Source of the DNA: Streptomyces typhae
GTDB lineage: Bacteria > Actinomycetota > Actinomycetes > Streptomycetales > Streptomycetaceae
Length of the DNA: 64,000 nt
Assembly (NCBI RefSeq): GCF_009755605.1
Contig: NZ_WPNZ01000011.1
Location: 206,093 to 270,092 of the forward strand
Direction: 5' to 3'
Shown: positions 51,607-59,826 of the stretch, in pieces
Layout of the letters: every line of letters begins with the position of its first letter
How positions within the stretch are numbered: the first letter of the stretch is position 1
Translations under genes and position numbers: made by a program
Notes under the pieces: model-generated
Seen by the model: the letters and a program-made list of their open reading frames with translations, nothing else
Databases searched by the model: none
What the model was told of the DNA's origin: nothing

Positions 51607-52227
51607 TCACCGCGCCCGCGTGCCCGAGGCGTCGGGCTGCTGCGGGGTGCTGCCCGGCGGAACGGTCGGGAAGCCCGCGATGCCGCCGGTCGGCGCGCCG
51701 GCCGGAGGCGTCTCGGGCGCAGCGGGGGCCGCGGGAGTCGCCGGTGCCGCGGCGGGGGCCGCGCCCGTGGGAGCCGCCGGGGTCGAGGGCGCGGCGGGCA
51801 CCGGAGGGGCCGCGGGCGCGCCGTGGGTCGCCGCAGGGGTTCCGGCCGGGACCGGTGGCGCGGCCGCCTGGGAGCCCTTCGGGGACGGCCGGGCGGCGTT
51901 GCGGGTCAGCACGGCGGCACCGGCGAGCAGCGCCGTCACGATCAGCGCGGCGGCCCAGCCGGGCAGGCCGAGTGCGAGCACCAGGCCGACGGTGAGCGCC
52001 GCCGCGGCACCCGCGTACAGGGTGAGCGCGCCGGAAGTGGCGTACAGCGCGGCCTTGCGGCGCTGCTTCGCCGCGGCGTGGGACAGCTCCGCACGCAGTT
52101 CGTCGCGGAGTTCGTCACGCAGCGTCTGGCGCAGGGACTCGTGCACCGCGTCGCGGACGACCTGCGACAGCACGTCGCCCAACGTCCTGTCCTGAAGCGG
52201 CACGTTCTGGTGGTCCTGGACCGGCAT
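51607..52227 (-). CDS. Membrane protein with two helices and Pro/Ala-rich tail (phage-holin-family-like)
   Basis: 206 residues from ATG 52227. Residues 10-55 are a charged amphipathic helix (VLSQVVRDAVHESLRQTLRDELRDELRAELSHAAAKQRRK). Two membrane helices follow (LYATSGALTLYAGAAAALTVGLVLALG and WAAALIVTALLAGAAVL). The tail is Pro/Ala-rich (about residues 115-206). This fits the actinobacterial phage-holin/DUF1469 group of bacterial membrane proteins, which are not known to lyse cells. Function unknown. Confidence 0.65.
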   Translation of the reverse strand: MPVQDHQNVPLQDRTLGDVLSQVVRDAVHESLRQTLRDELRDELRAELSHAAAKQRRKAALYATSGALTLYAGAAAALTVGLVLALGLPGWAAALIVTALLAGAAVLTRNAARPSPKGSQAAAPPVPAGTPAATHGAPAAPPVPAAPSTPAAPTGAAPAAAPATPAAPAAPETPPAGAPTGGIAGFPTVPPGSTPQQPDASGTRAR

Positions 52228-52411
52228 GGTTCTCGTCCTTCCTGTACGAAGCCATTGCGACATCCGTCACGAAGCCATGGCGACATCCGTGTGGAGCCGT
52301 CAAGGCCCCCCGGGTACCCGCCACTTGCGGTGCGTAACGGGTGGGCGTGCGAACGCCGTCGCGGCGAGCGCGAGGTGGGCGGAATGGATCTCCTGGTGCC
52401 GCGCCGCCAAC

Positions 52412-52424
52412 TAGGCTCGTCCCC
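52412..52424 (+). promoter_or_regulatory. Candidate -10 of a leaderless transcript
   Basis: TAGGCT (52412-52417) is followed after exactly 7 nt by the ATG of the VOC gene at 52425, the spacing typical of leaderless Streptomyces messages. There is no AG-rich ribosome site. The other VOC gene (6530) shows the same arrangement with TAGGAT. Confidence 0.5.
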
Positions 52425-52784
52425 ATGGAGATCCTGGGAACCGTGCTGCGTGTCTGCGTCAGGGACTTGGAGGCGTCCGTCGTGTTCTATGAACGGCTGA
52501 CGGGCAGCACAGCGATGCGTTTCGAGCGGGGCGGCGTGTCCGTGGCCTCGGTCGGCTGCTTTCTGCTCATGAGCGGACCCGAGGCGGAGCTGGAAGTGCT
52601 GCGCAAGGTCGCCGCGACGATCGCCGTGAAGGACGTCGACGAGGCCCTCGCGACGCTCAGCGCGTCCGGGGCGCACATCGTCGCCGGACCCGTGCCCACG
52701 CCGGCCGGGCGCAACCTCATCGCGATGCACCCCGACGGCGCGGTCTTCGAGTACGTCGACCGCAACGTGACCCCGACACCCTGA
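52425..52784 (+). CDS. VOC-fold (glyoxalase-like) protein
   Basis: 119 residues, one VOC domain: LRVCVRDLEASVVFYERLTG, FLLMSGPEAELEVLRKVAATIAVKDVDEALATLSASGAHIVAGPVPTPAGRNLIAMHPDGAVFEYVDR. The Glu of VFEYV could be a metal ligand. Substrate unknown; VOC proteins range from glyoxalase to resistance proteins. The transcript may be leaderless. A perfect hairpin follows the stop. Confidence 0.85.
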   Translation: MEILGTVLRVCVRDLEASVVFYERLTGSTAMRFERGGVSVASVGCFLLMSGPEAELEVLRKVAATIAVKDVDEALATLSASGAHIVAGPVPTPAGRNLIAMHPDGAVFEYVDRNVTPTP

Positions 52785-52791
52785 GAGCCCC

Positions 52792-52823
52792 GGCCCTCCG
52801 GCCGCACGCGGAACCGGAGGGCC
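52792..52823. terminator. Hairpin terminator after the VOC gene
   Basis: GGCCCTCCGG (52792-52801), 12-nt loop, CCGGAGGGCC (52814-52823): a perfect 10-bp stem between the convergent VOC and DUF5107 genes. Confidence 0.85.
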
Positions 52824-52866
52824 TTGCGCCGTGCCCGGAGGGCCCTACGGCGGCATCCGGTGGGCC

Positions 52867-54825
52867 TTACGGCCGCATGCGGAAGTCGTATCTGTCCGGC
52901 AGCGGTTCGTCCGACAGGGCCGCCCACACCTCGCCGAGGGTCTCCTCGCCCTCCCGCAGGTCCGCGACCTCGAAGCCGTCGGTGAAGACGGCGAGCGCCG
53001 CGGCGGCGTCGCCCTCCGCGAGCAGCAGCCGCGCCTCGGCGAGGCGGAAGCGTCCCGTCGCCCGCGTACCGGGGTGCAGGCGTGCCCAGACGGCGCGGGC
53101 CGCCTCGGCGCGCCCCACGGCGAGGAGTGCGTCCAGTGCCTCACGGCCGAGCGCCGCGGTCGCCGCGACCCATGCGGCGCCGTCGTCCCGCCGCTCCGCG
53201 CACAGGTCGTCGAAGGCCTCCGCGTACCGGTCGGCGGCCCGCTCCCCGTGCCCCGACTCCCGGTCGGCCACCGCGAGGCAGCGCAGCAGCGGCCAGCGGG
53301 ACGGCGCGAGTGCGAGCCCCCGCTCCCAGCTGCGCACCGCCTGCGCCAGGTCCCCGGCGTGCCACTGGGCCACGCCCAGGTGGTACTCGGTGTGCGGCTG
53401 CGCGGGCGCGGTCTCCAGCATGTCCCGCCAGTGCGGGGCGACGAGGGTGGGTCCCGGCGGTGCGACCCGGCGCGGCTCGGGCACGGCGCCGCTGTGCAGC
53501 AGATCGCGCCACGGCTTCTGCTCGGGGCCGAGCGTGGCCTCGGGGAACGGCGTGCCGGGCAGTTCGTACCGGGCGCGCAGCACTTCGAGCGCGCCCCAGC
53601 CCGAGCCGGTGGCGAGGACCTCGCCGGGTTCGGCGTCGGCGTGCGGCAGCCACCGCTCGTACGCGGCGGCTACCGTCTCCGCGGGCAGCGCGTCGGCGAG
53701 CCGTGCGGCCACCTCGTCCCTGGCCGCCGCCCAGTCGTCGCCGTGCGCCGCGTCCGGAGCCGCGGACAGCGGTCCGTACGCCTCCAGCCACGCGAACTCG
53801 CTCTCGGCGTCGAGCCGTACGTGCTCCAGCTGGGTGCGGGCGAGACCGGCCTGGATCTCGGCGTACCCGCCCGTGCCCGGCTCCGTCAGCCACTCCTGCC
53901 AGCGTCGCCCACCGGGCCCGCTCCCCCACATGAAGAGTTTGCGTCCGCGCAAGCGGGGCGTGGACGTCTGCACCAGGCCGTGCCCGTCCGCGTCGACCGC
54001 GGCGATCCAGGGGCGCGTCCCGTCGGGCACGTCGTAGAAGTAGTCGGCGGCGAACTCGGCGCGCGCGGGGCGGGTGCGGTCCTCGCCGTCGTGCTCGGGC
54101 ACCGCGACCTTGCGCAGCGTGCGCGCGTAGCCGTGGTGCCAGGCCTCGTCGGCGGGGGCGAGCACCCTGCGCTCCTCGGGCACGGCCGTGTTGGACCACC
54201 AGTAGACGGGCACCGGCTTCTCGTGCGGATTGCGGACGCGCACGCCGACGTACAGGAAGTCGGAGTCCGCGGGCAGCCACAGGTCGACCTGGAAGGGGGT
54301 GTCGCGCAGCCGCTCCCACTCCCACAGGCGCACCATCTCGCCGCCGTCGGGCGCGCTCACCCGGGCGGCGTGCAGCGGCGCGCAGGACAGCGTGGTGTGG
54401 CCGGTGGCGCCGATGTTCCACTCGATGCCGCCGGAGTACCAGGCGCCGTTGAGCGCGAAGTCCGCGGGCTGGAACACCGAGTTGCGGTAGAGGAGTTCGC
54501 GCCCCGTCGGCTTGTGGAACAGGGAGTGGACGCGACCGCCGAGGCCGGGGAGCACGGTGACGCGCAGCCGCTCGTTCTCGATGACGATCGTCTCTATGTC
54601 GGTCGCCGTGCGCTCGCGGCCGTAGCCGTCGCGTCTGCGCGTGGGCAGCACGGACCGCAGCGGTTCGTGGGCGAGCTGCCGCGCCATGTCGCGCGGCAGT
54701 CCCTCCCGGTCCCGGATCTCGACGCGGCGCGCCCGCGCCGGGGGCCCCAGCGGCGGCAGCGGGTTGTCGGGACCCAACCCGGCTGCCGGCAGGGTCAGTA
54801 CGTCACGCCGTACGGTCGTCGCCAA
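52867..54825 (-). CDS. DUF5107-type protein with TPR-like C-terminal half
   Basis: 652 residues from a TTG at 54825, chosen because AGGAGG lies 5 bp upstream and no ATG or GTG in frame gives the full domain. Residues about 80-340 have the beta-rich galactose-mutarotase-like fold pattern: VTVLPGLGGRVHSLFHKPTGRELLYRNSVFQP, WYSGGIEWNIG, VYWWSNTAVPEERRVLAP, FMWGSGPGGRRWQEWLTEP. The C-terminal part is TPR-like (EYHLGVAQWHAGDLAQAVRSWERGLALAP, AEARLLLAEGDAAAALAVFTDGF). DUF5107 proteins are thought to act on carbohydrates. Pathway unknown; its neighbours do not help. Confidence 0.8.
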   Translation of the reverse strand: MATTVRRDVLTLPAAGLGPDNPLPPLGPPARARRVEIRDREGLPRDMARQLAHEPLRSVLPTRRRDGYGRERTATDIETIVIENERLRVTVLPGLGGRVHSLFHKPTGRELLYRNSVFQPADFALNGAWYSGGIEWNIGATGHTTLSCAPLHAARVSAPDGGEMVRLWEWERLRDTPFQVDLWLPADSDFLYVGVRVRNPHEKPVPVYWWSNTAVPEERRVLAPADEAWHHGYARTLRKVAVPEHDGEDRTRPARAEFAADYFYDVPDGTRPWIAAVDADGHGLVQTSTPRLRGRKLFMWGSGPGGRRWQEWLTEPGTGGYAEIQAGLARTQLEHVRLDAESEFAWLEAYGPLSAAPDAAHGDDWAAARDEVAARLADALPAETVAAAYERWLPHADAEPGEVLATGSGWGALEVLRARYELPGTPFPEATLGPEQKPWRDLLHSGAVPEPRRVAPPGPTLVAPHWRDMLETAPAQPHTEYHLGVAQWHAGDLAQAVRSWERGLALAPSRWPLLRCLAVADRESGHGERAADRYAEAFDDLCAERRDDGAAWVAATAALGREALDALLAVGRAEAARAVWARLHPGTRATGRFRLAEARLLLAEGDAAAALAVFTDGFEVADLREGEETLGEVWAALSDEPLPDRYDFRMRP

Positions 54826-54899
54826 GGCGCCCTCCTGTGGTTCGCGGTCCGGTGACCATCGAACACGCCGGGCGCCGCCCCGGCCAGGCCCCCGGCCGT

Positions 54900-55796
54900 T
54901 CAGGCTTCGGCGAAGGCCGCCACGACGACGTCGGTGAGCACGTCGCCCGCGGTGCCGTCCGGGTCCAGGTCGGGGTCGTAGATCGTGACGTTGAGGCCGA
55001 CGCAGCGCGGGGAGCGCACCAGCGGGCGCAGCAGGGCGAGGAGTTCGTCGGGGTGCAGGCCGTCCGGGTCGGGGGCGTCGACGGCGGGCATCACGGAGGG
55101 GTCGAGCACATCGGCGTCCAGGTGCACCCAGAACCCGTCGAGGGCGGTGTGCTCCAGGCTGCGCAGCGCCGAGCGGGCCACGTCGTCGGCGCCCCACTGG
55201 CGCAGTTCGCCGACCGTGACCGTGGGTATCCGCAGGGCGCCGAGCTCGCCGCGGTCCTCGTCCTCGTCGCGCATCCCGAAGAGCCTGACGTCCTCGTCGC
55301 GCAGGTAGGGGCGCAGGCCTTCGATGTCGGTGAGGTCGTCCTGGCCGCGGCCGGTGGCGAGGGCCAGTTCCTCGCCGCCCGCGGCGCCGACGCGGTCGGA
55401 GTTGCCGGGGTGGCGGAAGTCGGCGGACGCGTCGATCGCGGCGAGTCCGTAGCGTCCCAGGCGGCGCAGGGCCAGGGACGCGCCGAGCTGGATGGAGCAG
55501 TCGCCGCCGAGCACGACGGGCAGGTCACCGGCGCGCACATGGCGCTCGACGCGGTCGGCGAGCCGTGGTGTGTAGGCGGCGATGGCGGCCGCGTTGAAGA
55601 CGCCGTCGCCCTCCTTCCAGTCGCCGCGGTCGTAGCGCGGCGGCACCACGACACCGCCTTCCACCGCGTGCAGGCGGCGCAGGATGCCTCGTTCGCGCAG
55701 GGCGCCGGCGAGTTTGTAGCAGCCGGGGACGGTACCGGGGGCGGGCGGGCGCAGGCCCAGGTTGGAGGGGGCGTCGATCAGCACGGTGTTTCTCAT
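54900..55796 (-). CDS. Arginase/agmatinase-fold protein with substituted metal ligands
   Basis: 298 residues. The ureohydrolase fold is clear: LPVVLGGDCSIQLGASLALRRLGRYGLAAIDASADFRHP, and a second Asp pair in VHLDADVLDP. Canonical arginases use His in GGDHS and in DAHAD. Here these read GGDCS and DASAD, so two of the Mn ligands are Cys and Ser. The Asp ligands stay. Altered activity, other metal or loss of activity are possible. Streptomyces members often carry the GGDCS form, the DASAD form is rarer as far as I know. A GNAT-type gene lies 42 bp upstream on the same strand. Confidence 0.8.
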   Translation of the reverse strand: MRNTVLIDAPSNLGLRPPAPGTVPGCYKLAGALRERGILRRLHAVEGGVVVPPRYDRGDWKEGDGVFNAAAIAAYTPRLADRVERHVRAGDLPVVLGGDCSIQLGASLALRRLGRYGLAAIDASADFRHPGNSDRVGAAGGEELALATGRGQDDLTDIEGLRPYLRDEDVRLFGMRDEDEDRGELGALRIPTVTVGELRQWGADDVARSALRSLEHTALDGFWVHLDADVLDPSVMPAVDAPDPDGLHPDELLALLRPLVRSPRCVGLNVTIYDPDLDPDGTAGDVLTDVVVAAFAEA

Positions 55797-55838
55797 GCCG
55801 CCATCCTCCGTGACCGGCGCCCGCTCGCTCAACGCCCT

Positions 55839-56393
55839 TTACCGGCCGCCTCGCGGGCCGTCGGCCGTGCGGGCCCACCGCTGGTGGTCGCGCCACGCGC
55901 CGTCGATGAAGAGGAACTCGGGCGAGTAGCCCTCCAGGCGGAAGCCCGCGCCGCGCGCGAGGGCGATGGACGCGGTGTTGCCGGGCTGCACGTTGATCTC
56001 AAGACGGTGCAGGCGCAGCTCGTCGAAGGCGTACCGCACCACGAGCCCGAGCCCCTCCCGCATGAAGCCGCGCCCGGCGGCGTGGGCGAACGCGCCGTAG
56101 CCGAGGGCGCCGCTGCGGAAGCCGCCCTCGACGATGTTGTTGATGTTGATGAACCCCGCGAGGGCGCCGTCCTGGCGCTCGTACACGAGGAACCCCGCCT
56201 TGGTGGGGTCCTCGATGAGGGCGTCGGCGTAGCCGGCGTACTTCTCTGCGGTGGTCGGCGGGAACAGCCAGGGACGGTGCAGCTCGCGGCTCTGGCGCGC
56301 CCGCCGGGTGAACTCGGCGCCGTCCGCGCGGGTGTAGGGGCGTATGCCCACGCGGCGTCCTTCGGCGAGGGTGACGGGGTGCATGCGCAGCAT
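55839..56393 (-). CDS. GNAT N-acetyltransferase (RimJ/RimL-like)
   Basis: 184 residues. Patterns: VGIRPYTRADGAEFTRRARQSRELHRPWLFPP, GALAGFININNIVEGGFRSGALGYGAFAHAAGRGFMREGLGLVVRYAFDELRLHRLEINVQPGNTASIALARGAGFRLEG. The conserved acetyl-CoA loop is the GRGFMREG region. This group modifies alpha- or side-chain amines of proteins (often ribosomal) or small molecules. The target is unknown. Confidence 0.88.
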   Translation of the reverse strand: MLRMHPVTLAEGRRVGIRPYTRADGAEFTRRARQSRELHRPWLFPPTTAEKYAGYADALIEDPTKAGFLVYERQDGALAGFININNIVEGGFRSGALGYGAFAHAAGRGFMREGLGLVVRYAFDELRLHRLEINVQPGNTASIALARGAGFRLEGYSPEFLFIDGAWRDHQRWARTADGPRGGR

Positions 56394-56460
56394 CCGGCCA
56401 CGCTACCCGGCGGGCCGGTCCCGCGCCCCGGGGCGCCCGCGCGTCACCGGGGTGCGGGCG

Positions 56461-56715
56461 TCACCGGCGGCGGTTGAGGAAGAACGCCCCGCACAGGGCG
56501 CCGATCAGGCCGGTGCCGAGCAGCGCCATCCACAGCGGCATGGTGACTTCGGGGATGAGCAGCCGGATCTTGGTGCTGCGGGTGTTCTCGAAGATGAAGA
56601 CCAGAGTGAGGATCGCGATCACGGCGACGGCCACCCGGCCGGGCGTCATCAGCCCGCTGATGACGCCCCGTCCTGACGGGTTCTGCGAACCGCCCGTGGA
56701 GCTCTTGGGGCTCAT
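56461..56715 (-). CDS. LapA/DUF1049-like small membrane protein
   Basis: 84 residues, two membrane helices (MTPGRVAVAVIAILTLVFIFENTRSTKIRLLIPEVTMPLWMALLGTGLIGALCGAFF) flanking the conserved F.xN...i.i.l....l..w...l...g...G.l pattern of the LapA family. Ends with RRR. GGAAGGG precedes the ATG at 56715. LapA proteins help arrange the lipopolysaccharide machinery in Gram-negatives; in actinomycetes the role is unknown. Confidence 0.8.
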   Translation of the reverse strand: MSPKSSTGGSQNPSGRGVISGLMTPGRVAVAVIAILTLVFIFENTRSTKIRLLIPEVTMPLWMALLGTGLIGALCGAFFLNRRR

Positions 56716-56899
56716 GTGGGGACCCTTCCGTTCCGTCCGTTCCGTCGGAGCGCCGGCCGCTCCCCCGGGTCCAGCATGGGCAGGGCCGGGGGATCCCGCG
56801 CGGTGGGTGTGGCCGGAGGCGGGATGGTGTGGGCCGTCCGGGTGACGGACCGCCGGCTCGGGCCACCGCAGCGGCCACCGGCTTCGGCCCCGCGGCGGC

Positions 56900-58843
56900 T
56901 CACCGCACGACGGGCAGCCGCAGCGCGCCCGGCTCCCCGGGTCCGTTCACCACGGTCACGGGCTTCACGTCCCGGTTCCCGACGTACGCGCCGTCGCTGG
57001 CCGCGATCACGAACTGGAGCCGGTGCCCCTTGCCGTACCGGTGCACGGTCGCGGGCAGCGTCAGCGTGAACGCCCTGCGCACGTCGGGCACCCGCACCGG
57101 GGCGACGAGGCGCCGCACCAGCGTCCTGCCGCCGTCCGGCGCCACGTCGTACAGCTTGGCGAAGAGGACGAGCCGGTCGGCGGCGTCGCCGGAGTGCTGC
57201 ACGCGTTCGGTCGCCGGTGAGCGGACCCGCAGGGTCGCGCGGGGCGCGCCGACGACGTCGAGGGGCGCGGACAGCGGCGCCGTCGTCCAGCCCAGGTGCG
57301 TGTGCCTGCCGTCGTGGGGCGGCGGGTCGGGCAGGCCGACCATGCCGGTGAGGGAACTCTCCGAGTGGCTGGTGGGCACCGGCAGGTTGCGGTAGGTGCG
57401 GCTGCCGCGGACCACGTGCCGGGGGTGGTCGACGAGCCTGCCGTCGCCGGACAGGTACAGGGTCCTGGAGGGCGTGGGGACGGCGGGCGCGGCGGCGTAG
57501 GCGCGGGCCGGGTCGTCGATCCAGTCCCGGTGGTAGGCGAAGTCGGGGCCGGTGTCCGCGTGCCGGTCGTGGCGCAGGTACCGCTGGAACCAGGCCAGGA
57601 TGCGCCTGCCGACGTAGCTCGTGTCGAAGGTGCCGTCGCCGAGGTCGAGTTCCCCGGCCGGCGGGGTGACCATGCCGCCGCTGTGGCCCCAGGCCTGCCA
57701 GATCATCTTGGCGGGGGTGCCCTGCCCCGTGAGGGTCCGGTAGGTCGCCGTCGCCTCGTTGAGGTTGAAGAGCGTGTCGGCCTGGCCCTGGACGAGCAGG
57801 GTGGGCGCCTCGACCTTCGACAGGTAGGAGACGGGTGACACGCTGCGCGCGTAGTCGAGCACGCGGCGGGTCTCGGCCGCCGGGTAGCGGCCGGAGTTGA
57901 GGGTGCGGAAGGTCGCGCACGCCTGGGTGACGAAGTGGATGCAGTCCAGGGAGTTGAAGCGGGTCGGATCCAGGCTCGGCACGGCGAGGGGCTGGCCCTC
58001 GCCCCGCAGGTAGAAGCCGTTCATCCACTGCCACTTCGCCGCGCCCGGCACCGCCCGGTCCGCCGCCGCGGGCCCGGCGACGCCGTTGGGGGCGAGCGAG
58101 TACGCCAGGTCGTGCCAGGTGATCAGCGGGACCAGGGCGTCGACGCGGTGGTCGACGGCGGCCGTCGCGAGCTGGACGGCGCCGCCGTAGGACCCGCCGA
58201 GCATGCCGACGCGCGGGTCGCCCCGGCCGTCCTGGGTGACGAAGTCGGCGACGGTGCCGTCGTCGGCGGCGCGCCGCCCGGCCAGGAAGTCCAGGAGGCC
58301 GGAGGCCGCCTCGCCGTCGATCCGCGGGTCGTCCAGGGAGATCAGGCAGCCCGAGGCGCCGAAGCCGAGCCCGGAGTAGACGAGGCCGACGTATCCCCGC
58401 CCCGCGACCGCCTTGCCGATGGCGGCGGTGGAGCCGTCCGACTTGTTGCCGCCGAAGCCGTTGGTCGCGAGGACGGCGGGCGCCCGGTGGCGGCGGTCGA
58501 CGCCGTCGGGCACGTAGAGGTCGGCGTCGACGGTGCAGTCGCGGCCCCCGGCGGGGACGGTGAACTTCAGCGGTGTGACGCGGTGTCCGACGGTGCCCGC
58601 CGGCGTGGCGCGCCGCCCGTCATCGCGGGCCCCGGCCGCGGGGGCGGCGAGCAGCGGCGGCCCGAGCAGCGCGGCCCCGGCGAGGGCGGCGAGCACCGTG
58701 AGCCCGCCGCGCGGGGGGCGCCCTCCCCGGCGGGGCGGGGGCGTGCCCCGCGGCGCGGCCCGGGGCGGCGACGGGGACCGGGACGCCGTCCCGGGGCGGG
58801 ACGTCCGGCTTGCTCGGAGTGCACGGAATGCGAGGACCTTCAC
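56900..58843 (-). CDS. Exported CocE/X-Pro dipeptidyl-peptidase-type alpha/beta hydrolase
   Basis: 647 residues from a GTG at 58843 with no clear ribosome site. A long Arg/Pro-rich N-terminal stretch precedes a hydrophobic segment (LTVLAALAGAALLGPPLLAAPAAGA), so export is likely (perhaps Tat because of RR pairs). The hydrolase core has the nucleophile elbow GMLGGSYGGAVQLA, a catalytic Asp region near QGQADTLFNLNEA and His in QAWGHSGGMV. The C-terminal jelly-roll (RVRSPATERVQHSGDAADRLVLFAKLYDV, RLQFVIAASDGAYVGNRD) matches the CocE/X-Pro family. It would cut proline-containing peptides or hydrolyse esters outside the cell. Possible TetR-type operator upstream. Confidence 0.85.
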   Translation of the reverse strand: MKVLAFRALRASRTSRPGTASRSPSPPRAAPRGTPPPRRGGRPPRGGLTVLAALAGAALLGPPLLAAPAAGARDDGRRATPAGTVGHRVTPLKFTVPAGGRDCTVDADLYVPDGVDRRHRAPAVLATNGFGGNKSDGSTAAIGKAVAGRGYVGLVYSGLGFGASGCLISLDDPRIDGEAASGLLDFLAGRRAADDGTVADFVTQDGRGDPRVGMLGGSYGGAVQLATAAVDHRVDALVPLITWHDLAYSLAPNGVAGPAAADRAVPGAAKWQWMNGFYLRGEGQPLAVPSLDPTRFNSLDCIHFVTQACATFRTLNSGRYPAAETRRVLDYARSVSPVSYLSKVEAPTLLVQGQADTLFNLNEATATYRTLTGQGTPAKMIWQAWGHSGGMVTPPAGELDLGDGTFDTSYVGRRILAWFQRYLRHDRHADTGPDFAYHRDWIDDPARAYAAAPAVPTPSRTLYLSGDGRLVDHPRHVVRGSRTYRNLPVPTSHSESSLTGMVGLPDPPPHDGRHTHLGWTTAPLSAPLDVVGAPRATLRVRSPATERVQHSGDAADRLVLFAKLYDVAPDGGRTLVRRLVAPVRVPDVRRAFTLTLPATVHRYGKGHRLQFVIAASDGAYVGNRDVKPVTVVNGPGEPGALRLPVVR

Positions 58844-58857
58844 GCAGAGGACAACCG

Positions 58858-58873
58858 CCTACCGACCGGTAGG
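58858..58873. promoter_or_regulatory. TetR-type palindromic operator candidate
   Basis: CCTACCG-AC-CGGTAGG is a perfect 7-bp inverted repeat with a 2-nt centre, 15 bp upstream of the X-Pro-type hydrolase start. A second overlapping dyad (CCGACCG, CGGTCGG) extends to 58883. The shape resembles operators of TetR-family repressors; no such gene is in the window. Confidence 0.6.
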
Positions 58874-58887
58874 TTTCGGTCGGTGGC

Positions 58888-59826
58888 TCACGCGGTGAGC
58901 GCGGGCACGTCCAGTCGGAGCATTCCCGTGTCCGCGTCCAGCTCGCCCGGCACGCCGAACGGCACCGTGAGCGCGCCGTCGCAGTGCCCGATACCGAAGT
59001 CCTCCACGAGAGGTACCCCCAGACCGCCGAGCCGGTCGAGCAGGACGGCGCGCACGGCGTCACGGGGACCGCAGCGCTCCCAGGAGCCGAGGGCGATCCC
59101 CGCGACCTCGTCCAGCCAGCCGGAGCGGAGCAGCTGCGTCACACAGCGGTCGATGCGGTACGGCTCCTCCCCCGTGTCCTCCAGGAACAGCAGCCCGCCC
59201 CGCGCGGACCGCCGTGCCGCGGGCACGCCGAGGTCCGCCGCGAGCAGCGAGAGGCAGCCGCCGAGGGTGGTCCCGCGCGCCGCGCCGCCCACCAGGGCGC
59301 GGCCCGGGGAGGCGACGACCCGCACCGCCTCGGGTTCGAACAGGGTGCGCCGCAGATGGTCCTGGGCCGCCGCGTTCTTCAGGAAGCCGTCGTCCGCGAC
59401 CATCGGCCCGTGCAGGGTCACGAGGCCGAGCCGGAGCGCGAACGCCTCGTGCAGGGTGGTGATGTCGCTGAACCCGAGGAACACCTTGGGTCCGGCCGCG
59501 CGCAGGGCCCTCCAGTCGACGAGCTCGGCCATCCGCGCGGTTCCGTAGCCGCCGCGGGCGCAGAACACCGCCGACACCGCGGGGTCGCACCAGGCCCGCT
59601 CCAGGTCGCGGGCCCGGTCGGCGTCGGTGCCCGCGAGGTGGCCGAGCCGCGGATGCCGGTCCAGGACGTGCGGGGCGGCGACCGGGTCCAGGTCCCAGCC
59701 GCGCAGGAGGTCGAGGCCCGCCTGGAGCCGGTCCTCGGGGACGGGCCCGCTCGGGGCGACGACCGCGACCCGCGCGCCGGGGAACAGCCGCCGTGGCCGG
59801 GCCAGGGGGCCCGTCGGCGCGGTCAC
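58888..59826 (-). CDS. LD-carboxypeptidase (peptidase family S66)
   Basis: 312 residues from a GTG at 59826 that overlaps the upstream stop (GTGA). Family motifs: ARVAVVAPSGPVPEDRL, FCARGGYGTARMAELVDW, VFLGFSDITTLHEAF (catalytic Ser in FSD), LLFLEDTGEEPYRIDR (catalytic Glu) and EDFGIGHCDGALTVPFGV (catalytic His). S66 enzymes cut the L-Lys/Dpm to D-Ala bond of tetrapeptides during peptidoglycan recycling; other members hydrolyse peptide antibiotics. Last gene of the peptidase operon. This combination suggests turnover of wall-derived or imported peptides. Confidence 0.9.
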   Translation of the reverse strand: MTAPTGPLARPRRLFPGARVAVVAPSGPVPEDRLQAGLDLLRGWDLDPVAAPHVLDRHPRLGHLAGTDADRARDLERAWCDPAVSAVFCARGGYGTARMAELVDWRALRAAGPKVFLGFSDITTLHEAFALRLGLVTLHGPMVADDGFLKNAAAQDHLRRTLFEPEAVRVVASPGRALVGGAARGTTLGGCLSLLAADLGVPAARRSARGGLLFLEDTGEEPYRIDRCVTQLLRSGWLDEVAGIALGSWERCGPRDAVRAVLLDRLGGLGVPLVEDFGIGHCDGALTVPFGVPGELDADTGMLRLDVPALTA

